A stretch of 35,744 bases of DNA. Source: Nitrosomonadales bacterium (lineage in GTDB: Bacteria > Pseudomonadota > Gammaproteobacteria > Burkholderiales > Gallionellaceae). The notes under the pieces were generated by a model. That model saw only the letters and a list, made by a program, of their open reading frames with translations, was not told the origin of the DNA and made no database searches. The stretch lies in contig JACRED010000002.1 of assembly GCA_016218415.1 (NCBI GenBank), positions 1-35,744 on the forward strand. Reading direction: 5' to 3'. Below, piece after piece: positions 16,948 through 25,300 of this stretch (positions are counted from its first letter, which is position 1; each line of letters opens with the position of its first letter). Made by a program: the position numbers and the translations under genes.

Positions 16948-17835
16948 ATGAGCAATTTCAAACCAAAAGGGATTAGTGCTGCATTGGCGGTTATCGGTGC
17001 GATGGCAGCGCCTGCCTCGGCAACGCCGGTGACAATATCGCAATCGTTTAGTCTGAGCCAATTGCTTTCAGGCGGCAGTGCCAACCTTCAATTTGATATC
17101 AGCGCGCAGCTTTCCAGCCAAGGTTTTGCTGCGACGGACGTAATTTCCGGCGGATTGGTGGCCTACGGGCTATCCGACCCGGCTTATGGCGCGCCTGCAG
17201 CTCAAGCTTATGGTGCATACAATGTGACCGGAACGACAAGTCATACTGGATATTACTCATATTATTACCCCGGCTATTCCAGTTGCTCCTGGTGGGGAGG
17301 GTGTTACTACTCTCCTGGTTATACCGCCTATGCGCCATATACGGTGACTGATTACATTGAAACCCGCAGCCGCGATGTCCTGAACCAGGACAATGTGGCC
17401 GATGTCATGCAGGTAACGGCTGGTGGCACCTCTGCGACCGCAACAGCAAGCCAGACCCTGCATACAGTGAGTCCCTATGGTGCAGCAACCAGCGACGGCT
17501 CATATTGCACATATGATTATTATGGCAATTGCGTTGTTCACTATCAGTACAGCCAACAACGCGACGTATATGACGCTATCTATGGCCAATTGCAGCAATC
17601 CTTGGGGTTTGATGCCCTCGCTTTGCAGGATATTTGGACAGATGGGATTCTGAATGTTGGCGTGGGGGCTCCTGTAGGACAGTTTCTGCTTCAGAACATA
17701 GATTTAACGGTTCAGGTCGAACATGCCGCCCCCGGGCCATCGGTTCCCGAGCCGGGTACTTTGAGCCTCATGGGCGCTGCAATCGCAGCGGGTGTGGTAA
17801 CGCGTCGCCGCCGCCGGAAGGAATCCAAGGAGTGA
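16948..17835 (+). CDS. Tyr-rich PEP-CTERM surface protein
   Basis: The 295-residue exported protein begins with a signal peptide (residues 1-25, ending APASA). It ends with a PEP-CTERM sorting signal: VPEPGTLSLM at 266-275, a hydrophobic helix to about 284, and the basic cluster RRRRRK. Such tails are processed by exosortase (EpsH/XrtA-type) in bacteria that make exopolysaccharide. The middle is unusual: 12 Tyr lie within residues 102-136, with two adjacent Trp inside C113-SWWGG-C119. A second Cys-bounded aromatic loop is C187-TYDYYGN-C195. The start of the next gene (GTG at 17832) overlaps its stop. No binding function is recognisable. The linkage to a DUF6445 protein and a halogenase suggests it could be their substrate; this is inference. 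Confidence 0.88.
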   Translation: MSNFKPKGISAALAVIGAMAAPASATPVTISQSFSLSQLLSGGSANLQFDISAQLSSQGFAATDVISGGLVAYGLSDPAYGAPAAQAYGAYNVTGTTSHTGYYSYYYPGYSSCSWWGGCYYSPGYTAYAPYTVTDYIETRSRDVLNQDNVADVMQVTAGGTSATATASQTLHTVSPYGAATSDGSYCTYDYYGNCVVHYQYSQQRDVYDAIYGQLQQSLGFDALALQDIWTDGILNVGVGAPVGQFLLQNIDLTVQVEHAAPGPSVPEPGTLSLMGAAIAAGVVTRRRRRKESKE

Positions 17836-18536
17836 CCTCCGGCGCCGAGCTGTTCCGGATAAATCCATCTGCTCGGGTGCATATAGAAACTACCGCAGCC
17901 GGATGTCCGGTCTTGATCGTCGATGATCTTTATGCCGATCCTCATGCCGTTCGGGCTGCGGCGCTTGCGGGTCGTTACGATGCCTCGCTGGCCTATTATC
18001 CGGGCATGCACAGCGCCATCGATCCCGCAGAATTGCGGCACGTATGGACCCTGTTGGCGCAGTTGCTTTCATCGCTGAGCGGCGTGCGATGCACAGCCGA
18101 TGATTTCATGTCGGATTTTTCCATCGTCACCACCCCGGCGCGCGAGATGCTCGCGAAGCAAAAGCATCCCCACATCGATCCGCTGCCGCTGGCCGGCGTT
18201 GTATACCTTAATCCTGATTTTGAAATCGGCACGAGCATGTTCCGCCATATTCCGCTCGGCTTGGCGATAGTGCGTACTGACGAGGATTACAGGAGATATA
18301 ACGCCTGGCTCGAGGCGGAAGGCGAGCATACCCAGCCCGAGACTTATGCGGTGGGCAACGACGGTATCTGGGAACATCTGCATACCATTGCCGGTCGATT
18401 CAACCGTCTGGCGATGTATCCCGGCAATGCTTTCCACTCGATCGCCATGACTGATGTGGCGGCCAATCCCACCATGGATAAGGCGCGATTGACTCAACGC
18501 ATGTTTGTGAACTGCGTGGCGCCAGTTTCCGGCTGA
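17832..18536 (+). CDS. DUF6445-family protein, putative 2OG-Fe(II) dioxygenase-like
   Basis: I place the start at the GTG at 17832: it is in frame, overlaps the previous stop and has GAAGGA 9 nt upstream. This gives 234 residues. A longer frame from 17634 lies inside the PEP-CTERM gene. The sequence contains H114-I-D116 (KHPHIDPLPLAGVVYLNP), a distal H202 (PGNAFHSIA) and Arg residues at 219 and 223 (RLTQRMFVN). Together these look like the HxD...H iron triad and 2-oxoglutarate-binding Arg of the Fe(II) dioxygenase superfamily. I associate it with DUF6445, which to my knowledge occurs beside tryptophan-halogenase-type genes. Family and chemistry are inferred from pattern only. The halogenase gene follows after 20 bases. 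Confidence 0.7.
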   Translation: MTSGAELFRINPSARVHIETTAAGCPVLIVDDLYADPHAVRAAALAGRYDASLAYYPGMHSAIDPAELRHVWTLLAQLLSSLSGVRCTADDFMSDFSIVTTPAREMLAKQKHPHIDPLPLAGVVYLNPDFEIGTSMFRHIPLGLAIVRTDEDYRRYNAWLEAEGEHTQPETYAVGNDGIWEHLHTIAGRFNRLAMYPGNAFHSIAMTDVAANPTMDKARLTQRMFVNCVAPVSG

Positions 18537-18556
18537 AAATTTCAGGAGCTTTACTT

Positions 18557-20116
18557 ATGATTCCTTATCGTTCCGTGCTGGTTATCGGCGGGGGCACGGC
18601 GGGCTGGCTCGCTGCCGCCTATTTGCAGCGTACGCTTGGCGCAAATCCGGATTACCCGGTGGATATCTGCCTGATTGAGTCGAAAGAAATCGAGACGATA
18701 GGGGTGGGCGAAGCGACTGTCCCGACGTTGCGTCAGACAATGCAAACTCTGGATATTCCGGAGACGGCCCTGTTCGCTCATGCAGACGCTACGCTCAAGA
18801 ATGGCATCCGATTTGTCGGATGGCGCAACGGCGGCGGCACGGAAGTGGACCGCTATGATCATCCTTTCGACGCACCGTTGCTCAGCGAGGGTTACTCCGC
18901 TATGGCGCATTGGCTTAACCTCAAGCAGCGCGGACGGATTGCCGCGCCGTTCGCAGATGTGGGAGTGGTGCAGACGGCTTTATTCGATGGCAATCTGTCT
19001 CCCAAGCTGATGCAATCGCCAAAATACGAAGCGCCGGTGCCCTATGCATACCATCTGGATGCGATACGTTTGGCCGCGCTGTTGCGCGAGGTGTCCACAG
19101 GCAGAGGGGTACGCCACATCATCGGCGACGTGGTCAGGGTTGAAACGAACGAAAGCGGCATCAAGGCAGTTGAGCTGGCGGACGGGAGCCGGCATGAAGC
19201 GGATTTGTTCATAGACTGCACTGGCTTTCGCTCCCTGCTACTCGGGGATGCCCTGGGCGTCCCTTGGATCTCATATGGCGATACTTTGCTCTGCGACAGG
19301 GCCGTTGCCTGTCCTGTCGCCTATAAAGACGCAGCCACGCCGTTGCGCAGCTACACGACCTGCACCGCAAAGGATTCCGGGTGGGTCTGGGAAATCGACC
19401 TTCAGTCGCGCCGCGGATCCGGCTATGTCTACTCATCCGCATTCTGTTCGGATGATGAAGCGGTCGCAACTCTGCGCCAACATCATGGTGCTGCCGAGCC
19501 GTTGGCCGAACCGCGTTTACTGAGCATGCGGATAGGTCACCGCGCCAGAATGTGGGAAAAGAACTGTCTCGCCCTGGGACTCGCATCGGGATTTATCGAG
19601 CCACTGGAATCTACCGGCATATATTTGATCGAGCATGCCGTACAGATGTTTATCGATTATCTGCCTGCGCCCGGCGGGGCCGGCCATAGCCAGGCACGTT
19701 ACAATACCGCGATGTCGGATTTGTACGATGAGCTACGGGATTTTATCCTGGCGCATTACGTGCTGTCGCAACGCCGAGACACACCGTTCTGGCGTGCTCA
19801 CACCCAGGACGTGAAAGTGCCGGATACTCTGGCCAATTTGCTGGCGCTGTGGGATGAAAAAATCCCGAACAGCACGGATATTAACCGGCGCTTATCTCTT
19901 TTCGGTCCGCACAACTGGTTCTTCATTTTGTCGGGCTTGCACCGTTTGCCCGCGCATGGGATAGGCCAAACCCCATATATTTCACCGGAGGCGAGTGTGC
20001 GGGCGCTTGCGCATATCGCCAAGATACGCCAGGCGGCAGTTGCCCAGTCGCCAACCATGCGGGATTACGCCCAGAAGGTGCGCAGTGCCGCAGTCAATGC
20101 TCCGGGCAGGCCGTAA
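18557..20116 (+). CDS. Flavin-dependent tryptophan-halogenase-family protein
   Basis: The 519-residue protein has all hallmark motifs of flavin-dependent halogenases. The FAD-binding VIGGGTAGW is at residues 9-17. K81 (ATLKNGIRFVGW) matches the catalytic lysine of PrnA/RebH (K79) that handles hypochlorous acid. The WxWxI motif is W276-V-W278-E-I280, and the conserved FIEPLEST block is at 346-353. Such enzymes chlorinate or brominate Trp or other aromatics with FADH2, O2 and halide, and need a separate flavin reductase, not seen here. An AGGAG site precedes the ATG. The substrate is unknown: free Trp, a small phenol or indole, or a protein such as the Tyr/Trp-rich PEP-CTERM product two genes upstream. 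Confidence 0.92.
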   Translation: MIPYRSVLVIGGGTAGWLAAAYLQRTLGANPDYPVDICLIESKEIETIGVGEATVPTLRQTMQTLDIPETALFAHADATLKNGIRFVGWRNGGGTEVDRYDHPFDAPLLSEGYSAMAHWLNLKQRGRIAAPFADVGVVQTALFDGNLSPKLMQSPKYEAPVPYAYHLDAIRLAALLREVSTGRGVRHIIGDVVRVETNESGIKAVELADGSRHEADLFIDCTGFRSLLLGDALGVPWISYGDTLLCDRAVACPVAYKDAATPLRSYTTCTAKDSGWVWEIDLQSRRGSGYVYSSAFCSDDEAVATLRQHHGAAEPLAEPRLLSMRIGHRARMWEKNCLALGLASGFIEPLESTGIYLIEHAVQMFIDYLPAPGGAGHSQARYNTAMSDLYDELRDFILAHYVLSQRRDTPFWRAHTQDVKVPDTLANLLALWDEKIPNSTDINRRLSLFGPHNWFFILSGLHRLPAHGIGQTPYISPEASVRALAHIAKIRQAAVAQSPTMRDYAQKVRSAAVNAPGRP

Positions 20117-20316
20117 GGGCTGGATGTGTTGCCGGAATATTCAAACCTGACTTTCGGAATGCAAAGTAGCTGCCCACGGTGATAACAATCTGCAGGGTCT
20201 CCGTGAGATAACCGTGGCAACTGTTAGCGGCAACCGCCCCCAAGCTAACCATACCTCATGCAAAATTTTCGGACGCATTGGATCGACAGTCGGCCATTCT
20301 GCAACATACCAAAGAG
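20117..20316. other. Gene-free gap with two adjacent hairpins
   Basis: No gene is seen between the halogenase and the tRNA promoter. CCACGGT (20174-20180) can pair with ACCGTGG (20211-20217), and GTTAGC (20223-20228) with GCTAAC (20244-20249); GCGG-CAA-CCGC is an alternative inner stem. This could be a transcript end, a small RNA or chance. No known riboswitch pattern was recognised. Confidence 0.35.
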
Positions 20317-20345
20317 TTGAGTAATGTTGGCAACCAACGTAAAAT
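20317..20345 (+). promoter_or_regulatory. Sigma-70 promoter of the tRNA-Gly gene
   Basis: TTGAGT (20317-20322) and TAAAAT (20340-20345) are 17 bases apart, followed by a GC-rich CGCCGC discriminator. The start site would be about 20352, giving a 5-nt leader before the mature tRNA. The GC-rich discriminator is typical of stringently controlled stable-RNA promoters. Confidence 0.75.
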
Positions 20346-20356
20346 CGCCGCACTAC

Positions 20357-20430
20357 GCGGGTGTAGTTCAATGGTAGAACGGCAGCTTCCCAAGCTGCAT
20401 ACGACGGTTCGATCCCGTTCACCCGCTCCA
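20357..20430 (+). tRNA. tRNA-Gly, anticodon CCC
   Basis: The acceptor stem GCGGGTG (20357-20363) pairs with CACCCGC (20420-20426), followed by discriminator T and an encoded CCA. The D-loop has AATGGTA, the anticodon arm GCAGC-TTCCCAA-GCTGC has anticodon CCC, and the T-arm carries GGTTCGATCCC. All arms pair normally, so it should be functional. It decodes GGG codons. Total length is 74 nt. No strong terminator follows. Confidence 0.95.
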
Positions 20431-20485
20431 ACCTATCTTTAATCTGCTCGATTTTATCCGCTTATAGGCCTGTGCAATCGGCATC

Positions 20486-21010
20486 ATGTCCGCCACAAAC
20501 GACAGCCAGTCTGCTTTTGCATCGCTCCACTTGCTCGGGGCCGGGACAGTCTATCGCGACAAGATAGCCGCTCTCCTTGAAGGCGGTTATCTGTTCCGCG
20601 ACCTGGAGTGGCAGCAGCTGCTGGCGCTGGCCGGGTACATGGGACTTTATCGGGCATCACCGGGGACAACGATATTCAGCGAGGGCGACAGGGGCGAGTA
20701 CATGTGCGTGCTGGCCGAGGGGCAGCTGGAGATGTACAAGGAAGACAGCCATGGCGCCAAAAAAATCGTCGCCGTCATGGGGCCTGGCAAGACCATAGGT
20801 GAAATGGCGATGGTGGACGGCGAGCCGCGTTCTGCCACTGCGGTCGTTCAGGAGGAGGCCATGCTGGTGCTGTTGACCCGGGATAGCTTCATGCTGCTCT
20901 CCCAGGAAAAGCCGGCTTTGGCAGTGAAGATGCTGTTCATCATTGCGCGCATGCTCAGTCAGCGGCTGCGCCATACCAGCGGGGAATTGGTGGATTACCT
21001 CGAGGGTTGA
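20486..21010 (+). CDS. Single-domain cyclic nucleotide-binding protein
   Basis: The 174-residue protein is almost entirely one CNB (Crp-like) domain. The phosphate-binding cassette is intact: G105-E-M-A-M-V-D-G-E-P-R115-S-A-T-A, with the Glu that contacts the ribose and the Arg that contacts the cyclic phosphate. A C-helix follows (LAVKMLFIIARMLSQRLRH). There is no DNA-binding domain, so it is not a classical Crp regulator; it may work through a partner. With the adenylate cyclase at 3954-4874 it could be a cAMP effector. The last 16 bases overlap the end of the convergent MFS gene. Confidence 0.88.
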   Translation: MSATNDSQSAFASLHLLGAGTVYRDKIAALLEGGYLFRDLEWQQLLALAGYMGLYRASPGTTIFSEGDRGEYMCVLAEGQLEMYKEDSHGAKKIVAVMGPGKTIGEMAMVDGEPRSATAVVQEEAMLVLLTRDSFMLLSQEKPALAVKMLFIIARMLSQRLRHTSGELVDYLEG

Positions 21011-22230
21011 TTCCCCGGCGCGCTACTTGCGTCGTGCATCACGATGCGCACCACGAACCAGATCGCCAGCATGTTCCCCGCGATCGCGACATATCCCACT
21101 TTTTCATAACCGACGATTTGCCCCGCGCCGTTTTGCGTGATGATGAAACCTGCCAGCGTGGAGGCCAGTCCGCTGGCGAGCTGCTGCATCGAGGCGTTGA
21201 GCGACATGAACGTGCCGCGCAGCCTGGGTTGGGCCGCCGAGGTGACGATGGCCATCGCCGGTATCATGCGCCCCGATACCAGCACGAAAAACAGCGTGGT
21301 GCAGATCAGCCACAGCCACAGCGGTGCCACGCCGATATTGGTCACGACGAACAGCGGCAGCAGGGCAAAGATCGCAATCAGACGGTACACCAGTATCTTG
21401 CCGCTCATATCCGCCCAGTGGCCGATCAGCCGCGCGGTGATCAGCGTTGCGGCGCCGCCGGCGAGATAGATGAACGGGATGTCTGCCTGCGCGATGCCGA
21501 CATTGTGCACCGCATAGATCGTGATGTAGGGAATCACCGTGAAGCCGGAAAATATCAGCAGCGCGGAGAACGTCAGCGCGCGCAGATGGTTGGGGTCGCG
21601 CAACACGGCGAACATCTCGACGAAGGGATGGGCGCGCTTCTGCGCGCTGATATGGTGGCGCAATTCCGGCAGGATGCGCATGCCGACCAGGATGAATAGC
21701 ACCACCAGCACCGCGATGAAGACGAACGGCGCGCGCCACTGGAAATGATTCGCCAGCCATAACGACAGCGGCACACCGGCGACGGTGGCGAGCGAGAAAG
21801 CCGTCGAGACGATGCTGCTCGCCCGCGCGCGTCGCGCAAACGGGATGGTGTCGCCGACGATGGTCTGCACCATCGCGCCCATCACGCCGCCAAACGCGCC
21901 AGCCAGTCCACGCGCCACCAGCAGCGTGACATAGCCCGGTGCCAGCCCGCAGGCCAGCGTCGCCAGCCCGAACAGCGCGAACATTGTCAGCAATAAACGC
22001 TTGCGCTCGAAACGGTCGACGAAGGTTGCCGCGAGCAACCCCGATATTGCGGCGCTGAAGCTGTAGGACGCGACCAGCAGACCGAACTGGTGCGTGCTGA
22101 TGCCCAGCGTACTGATCAGCATCGGGCCGAGCGGCATCATGATCATGAAGTCGAGGATGTGGCTGAACTGGATGCCCGCGAGGGTCAGTAAAAGATAACG
22201 TTCGCGCTGCGGGGTAAGGGTGTGTTGCAC
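20995..22230 (-). CDS. MFS transporter (drug:H+ antiporter-like)
   Basis: The 411-residue inner-membrane protein has the 12-helix pattern of the major facilitator superfamily. Motif A appears between TM2 and TM3 as FVDRFERKRLLL, and LVARGLAGAFGGVMGAMVQTIVGD resembles the TM4-5 region of DHA1 exporters (sugar or drug efflux, AraJ/Bcr-like). A short cytosolic loop with PELRHHISAQKRAH lies at the middle. The start is a GTG at 22230 without a clear ribosome site. The 3' end overlaps the CNB gene tail-to-tail, and the 5' end faces dnaE across about 115 bases. The substrate is unknown. Confidence 0.88.
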   Translation of the reverse strand: MQHTLTPQRERYLLLTLAGIQFSHILDFMIMMPLGPMLISTLGISTHQFGLLVASYSFSAAISGLLAATFVDRFERKRLLLTMFALFGLATLACGLAPGYVTLLVARGLAGAFGGVMGAMVQTIVGDTIPFARRARASSIVSTAFSLATVAGVPLSLWLANHFQWRAPFVFIAVLVVLFILVGMRILPELRHHISAQKRAHPFVEMFAVLRDPNHLRALTFSALLIFSGFTVIPYITIYAVHNVGIAQADIPFIYLAGGAATLITARLIGHWADMSGKILVYRLIAIFALLPLFVVTNIGVAPLWLWLICTTLFFVLVSGRMIPAMAIVTSAAQPRLRGTFMSLNASMQQLASGLASTLAGFIITQNGAGQIVGYEKVGYVAIAGNMLAIWFVVRIVMHDASSAPGNQPSR

Positions 22231-22312
22231 GGTTGTTTATGCGGAGGAAGGCTAAGGCACCATTCTAACGTTTTGAATCTCCGGCAAGAAAATTTACTTC
22301 ATCAAGCGGTGG

Positions 22313-22318
22313 TAAAAT
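22313..22318 (+). promoter_or_regulatory. -10 element of dnaE
   Basis: TAAAAT followed by CCGCGCC lies 27 bases before the dnaE ATG. No good -35 hexamer is seen at 16-18 bases. The same block occurs upstream of several housekeeping genes here. Confidence 0.4.
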
Positions 22319-22345
22319 CCGCGCCTGAAATTTTTGTATTCGATC

Positions 22346-25300
22346 ATGCCGCAACCCTCTTTCGTCCATCTCCGTCTGCACAGCGAATATTCCATTTCGG
22401 ATGGCATGGTGCGCGTGGACGAAGCGGTCTCCGCCGCGAAGCAGGACGGGATGCCGGCACTGGCGCTGACCGATCTCAACAACTTCTTCGGTCTGATCAA
22501 GTTCTACCAGGCGGCGCGCGGCGCGGGACTCAAGCCCGTCGCCGGTTGCGATGTATTCATTACCAATGATGCCGATCCGGAGCGCCCGTACCGCCTGTTG
22601 TTGCTGTGTCTATCCACTGCGGGCTATCTGCTGCTGTGCCGCTTGTTGTCGCGCGCTTTTCTGGAGAACCAGCATCGCGGCCGGGCCGAGTTGCGCCGCG
22701 AGTGGTTCCATCAGGGCTCCGACGGCCTGATCGCGCTCTCCGGCGCGCACCTTGGCGATGTCGGCAGCGCACTGCTGTCTGGCAATGCCGCGCAGGCCAA
22801 ACAATATGCACGGGAATGGGCGGGGCTGTTCAATAACCGCTATTACCTTGAAGTGCAACGCGCGGGTTTTGCCGACGAGGAACATTACATTCACGGCGCG
22901 ATCCAGCTCGCCGCCGAACTGGCGCTGCCGGTGGTCGCCACCCATCCGGTGCAATTCCTGACCGCGGAGGATTTCAAGGCGCACGAGGCGCGCGTGTGCA
23001 TCGCCGAGGGCTATGTGCTCAACGACAAACGCCGCGCGAAGGCTTTCACCGCACAGCAGTATTTCAAGACGCAGGCCGAGATGGCCGAGCTGTTCGCAGA
23101 TATGCCCGAGGCGTTGCAGAACAGCATAGCAATCGCACAACGTTGCAACCTGTCTTTGATGCTGGGCAAGCCGCGCCTGCCGGATTTTCCCACGCCGAAC
23201 GGCGAGAGCCTGGACGATTTCCTGCGCGCCGAATCTGCGCGCGGCCTGCAGGCGCGCATGGCGCAGCTGTATCCCGACGGGGCGGTACGCGCCGAAAAGA
23301 TGCCGGAATACAGCGCGCGCCTGGATTTCGAGATCGAGACCATCATCAAGATGGGCTTTCCCGGCTACTTCCTGATCGTCGCGGACTTCATCAGATGGGC
23401 AAAGAGCAACGGAGTGCCGGTCGGCCCCGGCCGCGGCTCCGGCGCGGGTTCGCTGGTGGCGTACAGTCTTGGCATCACCGACCTCGACCCGCTGCGCTAC
23501 GGGCTGCTGTTCGAGCGCTTTCTGAATCCGGAGCGCGTGTCGATGCCGGACTTCGACGTGGACTTCTGCCAAGACGGGCGCGAGCGTGTGATCGACTATG
23601 TGAAGAACAAATACGGCGCGCAGTGCGTGTCGCAGATCGCCACCTTCGGCACGATGGCCTCCAAGGCGGTGATACGCGACGTCGGGCGCGTGATGGATTT
23701 CCCCTATGGCTTGTGCGACACCCTGTCCAAGGCGATTCCGCTGGAAGGCGTGAAGCCGGTGTCGCTGAAGAAAGCACGCGAGATGGAGCCGGAGATCAAC
23801 GCGATTGCCGAACGCGAGGAAGGCGTGCCCGAGCTGCTGGAGCTGGCCGGGCGTCTCGAGGATCTGACGCGCAATATCGGCATGCACGCGGGCGGCGTGC
23901 TGATTGCGCCGGGACAGCTCACCGATTTCTGCCCGCTGTATTGCGCCGACAGCAGTACCAGCGTGGTCAGCCAGTACGACAAGGATGACGTCGAAGCCAT
24001 CGGCCTGGTGAAGTTCGACTTTCTCGGTCTGCGCACGCTGACGATACTCGACTGGGCGATGCGCCATGTCACCCGGCTGGCCGGGGGTGTCGCACCGTTC
24101 ACACTCGAGCCCCTCGCGCTGGACGACAAGGCGACTTACGAACTGCTCACCAGGGCCAACACCACAGCAGTGTTCCAGCTGGAATCGCGCGGCATGAAGG
24201 ACATGCTGAAGCAGGCTAGGCCGGACCGCTTCGAGGACATCATCGCGCTGGTCGCGCTGTACCGTCCGGGTCCGATGGACCTGATCCCGGATTTCGTGCG
24301 CCGCAAGCACGGCGAGAAATTCGACTACCCGCACCCTGCGGTCGAGCCGGTGCTGCGCGAGACCTACGGCATCATGGTCTACCAGGAACAGGTGATGCAG
24401 ATGGCGCAGATCGTCGGCGGTTACAGCCTCGGCGGCGCCGACCTGCTGCGCCGCGCGATGGGCAAGAAGAAGGTCGAGGAGATGGCGCAGCAGCGTGCGA
24501 TATTTGTCGAAGGCGCGCTCAGGAATGGCACAAACAAAGAGGTGGCCGGCAACCTGTTCGACCTGATGGAAAAGTTCGCCGGTTACGGCTTCAACAAATC
24601 CCATGCCGCCGCCTATGCGCTGGTCGCCTACCACACGGCTTACCTGAAAGCGCATCACCCGGCCTCGTTCATGGCAGCGACGCTATCCGGCGACCTGGAC
24701 AACACCGAGAAGGTCAGCATCTTTTACGCCGATACACTGCAGCAGAACATCCGCATCCTGCGGCCGGATGTGAACAGCTCGGGCTACGTGTTCTCGCCGG
24801 TGGACGAGCAGACGATCGCCTATGGGCTGGGCGCGATCAAGGGCACCGGCGAGGCGGCGATCAACAGCATCGTCAAGGCGCGCGAAAAGGGCCCTTTCAA
24901 GGACCTGTTCGATTTCTGCCGCCGCGTCGACAAGCGCATCGTCAACCGCCGCACGGTCGAGGCGCTGATACGCGCCGGCGCGTTCGACAGTATCAATGAT
25001 CACCGTGCCGCGCTGATGGCGAGCGTCGATGCGGCACTGGCGAGCGCCGACCAGCACGCGCGCGCCGCCAACCAGAACAGCCTGTTCGGCCACGACGAAT
25101 CCGACGCGGTGCTGACCGTGCAGACCGCCGACGTGCCGCGCTGGCGTTTGCGCGAGCAGCTCGCGCACGAGAAAGCCAGCCTGGGCATCTATCTGGGCGG
25201 CCATCCCTACCAGGAATATGCTGCCGAGCTGGCCAATTTCATCAGGGTGAAACTGGCAGACCTGACGCCGCAATTTGTCGGCCAGGGAAATGGCACGGGG

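Noticed and set aside
17634..17831. Long N-terminal extension of the DUF6445 frame
   Set aside because: It lies inside the PEP-CTERM gene in another frame. The GTG at 17832 has a ribosome site and gives a coherent protein.
18557..20116. Halogenase as part of a classical antibiotic gene cluster
   Set aside because: No polyketide, peptide synthetase or other secondary-metabolite genes lie nearby. The neighbours are a PEP-CTERM gene and housekeeping genes.
20117..20316. Known riboswitch class in the gap before the tRNA
   Set aside because: The hairpins do not match any riboswitch consensus I can recall, and the next element is a tRNA rather than a regulated coding gene.
22610..24658. 682-codon antisense ORF inside dnaE
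   Set aside because: His/Arg/Gln-rich translation without motifs. dnaE on the other strand is intact with catalytic residues.
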